A stretch of 64,000 bases of DNA from an uncultured Clostridia bacterium. Lineage in GTDB: Bacteria; Bacillota; Clostridia; Oscillospirales; Ruminococcaceae. The stretch lies in the NCBI GenBank assembly GCA_947628615.1, contig CANRAO010000001.1, positions 62,001 through 126,000 of the forward strand, in the 5' to 3' direction. Of the stretch, positions 60,247 to 64,000 are shown one piece after another. The position numbers and the translations under genes were made by a program. How positions within the stretch are numbered: position 1 is the first letter of the stretch; the number at the start of each line of letters is the position of its first letter. The notes beneath the pieces were generated by a model. The model saw only the letters and a program-made list of their open reading frames with translations, was not told the DNA's origin and made no database searches.

Positions 60247-60294
60247 AAACAATATTACTACCTTGACTTTTTAAAACAATTGGAGGAAATAAAA

Positions 60295-60834
60295 ATGAAA
60301 GCTACCGGAATAGTAAGAAGAATTGATGATCTCGGAAGAGTTGTTATTCCAAAGGAAATAAGAAGAACATTAAGAATAAGAGAAGGAAGTCCGCTTGAAA
60401 TTTATACAGACAACGACGGCAATGTAATATTCAGAAAATACTCGCCTGTTCACGAGCTGGGTGAAACGGCAACTCAGGCGGCTGACGTTATTCACAAGCT
60501 GGACGGAGGAACAGTAGTTGTTTTTGACCGTGACCATGTAGTTGCAGTTTCCGGACAGGGCAAAAAAGAATATTCCGAACGCAGGGTGTCTCAGGCACTT
60601 GAGGATTTTTTCCAGAGCGGAAAGTCGTTCACTTATGAAGACGGGGAAAATCCTGTTATGCCTATTGAGGGAGTTTCTAAAAAAGCGCTGGCTATATCTC
60701 CTATTATTTCAGAAGGTACGGTTACAGGCGCTGTTGCTTTGCTTGCAGGCGATGATAACGCTAAGGGCGATCAGAATAAATTGATTTTAACAAAAGCGGC
60801 GGCAATGTTCTTGGGAAAACAAATGGAAGAATAA
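60295..60834 (+). CDS. spoVT: stage V sporulation protein T
   Basis: 179 aa from ATG 60295 with GGAGG at 60282-60286; the length matches SpoVT. An N-terminal AbrB swapped-hairpin domain (MKATGIVRRIDDLGRVVIPK, then EIRRTLRIREGSPLEIYTD) is followed by a GAF-like C-terminal domain (from about 55; DGGTVVVFDRDHVVAVSG; KALAISPIISEGTVTGAVAL). It regulates forespore genes under SigG. Monocistronic, with its own terminator. Confidence 0.95.
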   Translation: MKATGIVRRIDDLGRVVIPKEIRRTLRIREGSPLEIYTDNDGNVIFRKYSPVHELGETATQAADVIHKLDGGTVVVFDRDHVVAVSGQGKKEYSERRVSQALEDFFQSGKSFTYEDGENPVMPIEGVSKKALAISPIISEGTVTGAVALLAGDDNAKGDQNKLILTKAAAMFLGKQMEE

Positions 60835-60902
60835 CATAAATCTATATTTCATCAATTAATTCTTTACGTATCCAAATAATTTTTAATAAAATTATCCATT
60901 CG

Positions 60903-60937
60903 AGCCCTATGCCAGATACTGGAATAGGGCTTTTTTG
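60903..60937 (+). terminator. intrinsic terminator after spoVT
   Basis: Arms AGCCCTAT and ATAGGGCT with a 13-base loop and TTTTTT. Confidence 0.88.
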
Positions 60938-61063
60938 GAAAGATAATAATAATATTTGTTTCCACCGCTTGACAAGTTGAGTTTTATTAGTTATAATTGG
61001 TTAGTGAATATCTTTGCGATTTCGACCGCAATTTTACAATTTAACATACTAGGAGGACGAACA

Positions 61064-62443
61064 GTGCGAAAAGTAAAAAAGCCCGTGTTCTTCATCGTCG
61101 TGGCTGTTATTGCCATAATAGGGTATCTCACATTCTTTGGTATACACTCACAATACGGCGACACAAGAACATCTTATATTAAGGGCGTAGATGAAATCAG
61201 ATGGGGAATCGATATCCGAGGCGGAGTAAATGCTACTTTTGAGCCGGTAAACGGATATGATGCTACCGAAACAAACATGGACGCAGCAAAATCAGTTATT
61301 GAGCAAAGACTTGTCAGCCTGAACATCACTGACAGTGAGGTTTATGTTGACTATAACAATTCAAGAGTTGTAGTCAGCTTCCCATGGCAGGCAGGAGATA
61401 CCAGCTTTGATCCTGAGGCTGCTGTAGAAGAATTGGGTGAAACTGCTATACTTAGCTTTAGAAAAGGTCAGCAGGATATAAACGGCGAAGTTATTCTGAC
61501 AGGTGACCAGGTTACTAAGGCAGAGGCTACTATTCAGCAGACCGATAACAACACAACAGAAAATGTTGTAAGTCTTGAGTTTGACAGCGCAGGTTCAAAT
61601 GCGTTTGCTCAGGCTACTTCTGAGCTTGCAGGAAACGGATATATCTCAATCTATATGGATGATGATTGTATATCTGCTCCGGCGGTAAATTCGGCTATAA
61701 CAGACGGAAAGTGCATTATCGAGGGTGACTTTACATACGATAGTGCAAAGGCACTTGCTGACAAAATCAATGCAGGATCACTTCCGTTTAAATTAGAAGC
61801 AACAAGTACGGACATTATTTCTCCGACGCTCGGAACAGGAGCATTGAACGCAATGCTTATTGCAGGTGTAATTGCATTTGTGCTTATCTGCCTGTATATG
61901 ATATTTATTTATAGACTGGCAGGAGCAGTTGCTTCAATAGCTCTTGTTGGACAAGTTGTATGCACGATTGCTGCTATATCGGGATTTATACCGAGCATTG
62001 AGAGCTTCACGCTTACAATTCCGGGTATTGCGGGTATAATCCTTGCAGTCGGAATGGGCGTTGACGCCAACGTAGTTTCGTTTGAAAGAATTAAAGAAGA
62101 GCTTAATAACGGAAAGACGCTTAACGGCGCTATTGAAGTAGGTTACAAGAGAGCGTGGTCGGCTGTATTCGACAGTAACATAACTGTTGTTTTCGTAGCT
62201 GTTATATTAATGGGAGCTTTCGGACCTACCGACAGCTTATTCGCTAAGATGCTGAACTTTATCTTCTTCTCATTCGGAGCTTCAACAGCAGGAACAATTT
62301 ATTCACTTGGTTATACGCTGCTTGTCGGAATTATTCTGAACTTCGTATTCGGAATATTTGCGTCAAGACTGATGCTTTCGTCACTTTCAAAGTTCAAGTG
62401 CTTCAAAAATCCAAGACTTTACGGAGGTGCTAAGCATGAGTAA
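61064..62443 (+). CDS. secD: protein translocase subunit SecD
   Basis: 459 aa from GTG 61064 (AGGAGG upstream); upstream in-frame codons overlap the promoter region. One N-terminal membrane segment, a periplasmic-type domain with GIDIRGGVNATFEP (about 47-60) and SVIEQRLVSLNITDSEVYVD, then five membrane segments with the conserved GIAGIILAVGMGVDANVVSF (about 323-342) and ERIKEEL. SecDF uses the proton or sodium gradient to help Sec export, relevant to the many secreted enzymes here. Overlaps secF by 8 bp. Confidence 0.96.
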   Translation: MRKVKKPVFFIVVAVIAIIGYLTFFGIHSQYGDTRTSYIKGVDEIRWGIDIRGGVNATFEPVNGYDATETNMDAAKSVIEQRLVSLNITDSEVYVDYNNSRVVVSFPWQAGDTSFDPEAAVEELGETAILSFRKGQQDINGEVILTGDQVTKAEATIQQTDNNTTENVVSLEFDSAGSNAFAQATSELAGNGYISIYMDDDCISAPAVNSAITDGKCIIEGDFTYDSAKALADKINAGSLPFKLEATSTDIISPTLGTGALNAMLIAGVIAFVLICLYMIFIYRLAGAVASIALVGQVVCTIAAISGFIPSIESFTLTIPGIAGIILAVGMGVDANVVSFERIKEELNNGKTLNGAIEVGYKRAWSAVFDSNITVVFVAVILMGAFGPTDSLFAKMLNFIFFSFGASTAGTIYSLGYTLLVGIILNFVFGIFASRLMLSSLSKFKCFKNPRLYGGAKHE

Positions 62444-63464
62444 GAAGAAAAAAGCTATAAATCCTGAAGTAGAAGTTGTAAATGCTGAAAATGCACAGGA
62501 AGTAATAAAAGAAAAGAAGCCGCTTAACGTTTGCGGACACAGAAAGATATTTTATATTGTTTCAATAGCACTTATTGTTATCTCTATAGTTGTAGCGTTT
62601 TGCGGAAGATTAAATCTTGCAATTCAGTTCAAGGGCGGAACAGAGATCACCTATTCATATGAAGGCGAGATAGACACTTCAAAGGTAGCAAGTATAGTTA
62701 ATGACTCTATTGGTCAGAAAGCAACCGTAACAACAGGTGAAAGCATGGCTGACTCTTCAAAAACGGTTACACTTTCATTTGCATCTGAAAAGGGATTGAC
62801 AAACTCAGTACAGACCAAGCTGACGAATGCACTTCAAAGTGAATTAAAGGACAACAAACTTGAAGTATATGGTTCTAACGACGTTTCACCTTCAAACGGT
62901 AAAGAGTTCTTTATCAAGTGTTTGGTTGCCGTAATATTCTCGGTAATTGTTATGATTATCTATATCGGCTTCAGATTCAGAAAAATCGGCGGTATTTCAG
63001 CCGGCTGTATGGCTGTTGTAGCACTTGTACACGATATGTTAATGGTATTTGGATGTTTTGTTATCTGCGGATTTGACATTGACGCTAACTTTATGGCGGT
63101 TTTACTGACAATTCTGGGATACTCGATAAACGCTACTATCATTATCTACGACCGTATCCGTGAAAACAAGAGAATCTACGGCAGAAAAGCAGATGTTGAC
63201 GAGCTTGTTAATATGTCGATTACGCAGACTATCGGACGTTCTATCCATACAAATGTGACAACTATTATGGCAATGGCTATTGTATGTATAGTATGTGTTG
63301 TTGCCGGAGTTTCATCAATTATGAGCTTTGCATTCCCGCTTATTATCGGAATGCTCGCCGGAGTTTATTCTTCAAACTGCATTGCACCTACTCTTTGGGT
63401 ATGCTGGCAGGAACACAGACAGAAAAAGCTGTTGGCTCAGGCAGGAACTAAAAAGAAAAAGTAA
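62436..63464 (+). CDS. secF: protein translocase subunit SecF
   Basis: 342 aa from ATG 62436 (GGAGG upstream). Six membrane segments; marks are LAIQFKGGTEITYSYEGEID (about 64-83), VALVHDMLMVFGCFVICGFD (about 195-214) and LGYSINATIIIYDRIRENKR (about 228-247). Partner of SecD. A lysine-rich end (KKLLAQAGTKKKK). It overlaps secD, so the two are translationally coupled. Confidence 0.96.
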   Translation: MSKKKKAINPEVEVVNAENAQEVIKEKKPLNVCGHRKIFYIVSIALIVISIVVAFCGRLNLAIQFKGGTEITYSYEGEIDTSKVASIVNDSIGQKATVTTGESMADSSKTVTLSFASEKGLTNSVQTKLTNALQSELKDNKLEVYGSNDVSPSNGKEFFIKCLVAVIFSVIVMIIYIGFRFRKIGGISAGCMAVVALVHDMLMVFGCFVICGFDIDANFMAVLLTILGYSINATIIIYDRIRENKRIYGRKADVDELVNMSITQTIGRSIHTNVTTIMAMAIVCIVCVVAGVSSIMSFAFPLIIGMLAGVYSSNCIAPTLWVCWQEHRQKKLLAQAGTKKKK

Positions 63465-63486
63465 AATATTGCTTTTAGTAATTATC

Positions 63487-63513
63487 AAAGACCTTTGCTA
63501 TGCAGAGGTCTTT
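63487..63513 (+). terminator. hairpin after secF
   Basis: AAAGACCT and AGGTCTTT arms with an 11-base loop. The same hairpin recurs at 63743-63768, there with a TTTTTT tail. It probably takes part in termination of secDF. Confidence 0.6.
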
Positions 63514-63775
63514 GAGTGTAACTAAAGTCTTTTTAGGGGCAGCCCTCTCTTGCAGGGCATGCCCCTTTTAAAAAACAGTCTACCAGACTGTTTTTTAATT
63601 CACCCTATGCGGAGCGCACTCCGTAAAAGGATTTCGCCGACGGCTCGTCGGCGACAGGACTCCGCCCTTGACCCGCAAGCCTTTTGAAAAAGGCTTGACC
63701 GAAAACTTTTGTTGATTACGCAGAAGCTTTTTTCAACAGGCTAAGACCTTTGCTATGCAGAGGTCTTTTTTATCT
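63514..63775. repeat. hairpin-rich dispersed-type intergenic repeat
   Basis: Noncoding, locally G+C-rich, with successive hairpins: AGGGGCA..TGCCCCT (63536-63568), AAACAGTCT..AGACTGTTT (63571-63597), CGCCGACGGCTCGTCGGCG (63635-63653) and AAGCCTTTT..AAAAGGCTT-type (63678-63695). It is bracketed by two copies of the AAGACC-loop-GGTCTT hairpin. The CCGCAAGCC-rich part resembles intergenic repeats I recall from Clostridia genomes. Confidence 0.65.
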
Positions 63776-63783
63776 GAGAATAA

Positions 63784-63819
63784 AAAAATCCGATGAACTA
63801 AAAAAGCTCATCGGATTTA
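63784..63819 (-). terminator. terminator of the edge gene
   Basis: Arms AAATCCGATGA and TCATCGGATTT with an 11-base loop; the A-run to the left gives a T-tract on the minus strand. Confidence 0.85.
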
Positions 63820-63822
63820 ATT

Positions 63823-64000
63823 TTAATCTTTTTCTTCTATTAATACTTTGTAGCCGTCGATATAATCCTTTATCATTTCAGGGTGAAGTCTTGCCTGAGA
63901 AAAAATCAAGTCTGACAATTCCCCGGCGGCACACATTATTTCATCTAATGGTTTTGCCGACACGACAGGACATACAGGCGAAAGTGCAATGACTGTTTTG
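63823..64000 (-). CDS. C-terminal end of an unidentified protein, cut by the window edge
   Basis: A leftward frame without stops enters from the right edge and ends at TAA (63823-63825), giving at least 58 residues: VIALSPVCPVVSAKPLDEIM, then CAAGELSDLIFSQARLHPEM, then IKDYIDGYKVLIEEKD. It is soluble and mostly helical, with two cysteines. Family not recognised from this fragment. A strong terminator follows, supporting a real gene end. Confidence 0.65.
   Translation of the reverse strand, partial: KTVIALSPVCPVVSAKPLDEIMCAAGELSDLIFSQARLHPEMIKDYIDGYKVLIEEKD

Noticed and set aside
63750..63992. Rightward open frame near the right edge
   Set aside because: It crosses a terminator hairpin and lies opposite the better supported leftward gene end at 63823-64000.
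1..64000. tRNA, rRNA, CRISPR arrays, transposases and integrases
   Set aside because: None was recognised on either strand; repeats present are heptanucleotide tracts, codon repeats and hairpin elements, not spacer arrays.

Overview
The window is chromosomal DNA from a low-G+C, spore-forming Clostridia member, most likely Ruminococcus-like (Oscillospiraceae). The inference rests on spoIIAA-spoIIAB-sigF, spoVT, a complete gerA-type germinant receptor and Spo0A-type boxes, together with secreted GH5 glucanases on Asn-rich linkers and many secreted proteins ending in lysine-rich fibronectin-III-like modules. No rRNA, tRNA, CRISPR array, transposase or integrase was seen.

Layout. 1-7154: an edge fragment, tex, a patatin-like lipase, a membrane phosphoesterase, and two secreted Fn3-tailed proteins (one with BspA-like repeats). 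7221-9159: a YfcE-type phosphodiesterase and three unknown small genes. 9266-11676: a leftward run of small enzymes (ElaA-like GNAT, histidine phosphatase, SAM methyltransferase, RimJ/L-like GNAT), three of them with related leaders. 11685-26000: a region bounded by two direct copies of a promoter-leader repeat. It holds a CAP-domain protein and an unusual leftward operon (13.1-25.4 kb). The operon encodes a HerA/VirB4-like ATPase, a Ycf46-like AAA+ ATPase, three zinc-ribbon proteins, two membrane-anchored proteins, a coiled-coil protein with a toxin-type HExxH metallopeptidase domain, and several decayed genes, including the XRE regulator expected to control it. This is the best candidate for an undescribed system.

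26074-31757: a right-handed beta-helix protein, greA-lysS, a DUF6514-like gene behind Spo0A boxes, nrdR, and a DUF421/DUF4363 pair. 31948-35864: gerA-type AA-AB-AC. 35930-41020: asp23, yloV/fakA-like, purB, a small membrane protein and metY. 41058-42703: the leftward spoIIA operon. 42899-49413: a GH25 lysozyme with Fn3-like repeats and a two-gene 2-hydroxyacyl-CoA dehydratase/activase set. 49800-56064: three GH5 genes with a shared, unrecognised C-terminal module. 56181-63464: type I pullulanase, a variant MraY, MscL with a repeat-derived tail, SpoVT and SecD-SecF. The window ends in a hairpin-rich dispersed repeat and the 3' end of an unknown leftward gene.

Three themes run through the window. 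The first is plant-polysaccharide breakdown by secreted, basic-tailed enzymes plus intracellular debranching. The second is sporulation and germination control. The third is genome plasticity: a heptanucleotide repeat family at three loci (one forming the end of mscL), Asn-codon microsatellites, gene-conversion-like identity between neighbouring GH5 genes, and a repeat-bounded island with several frameshifted genes. Several start codons were set from Shine-Dalgarno position and differ from the longest reading frame. All functional calls come from motif reading by eye, without database searches.
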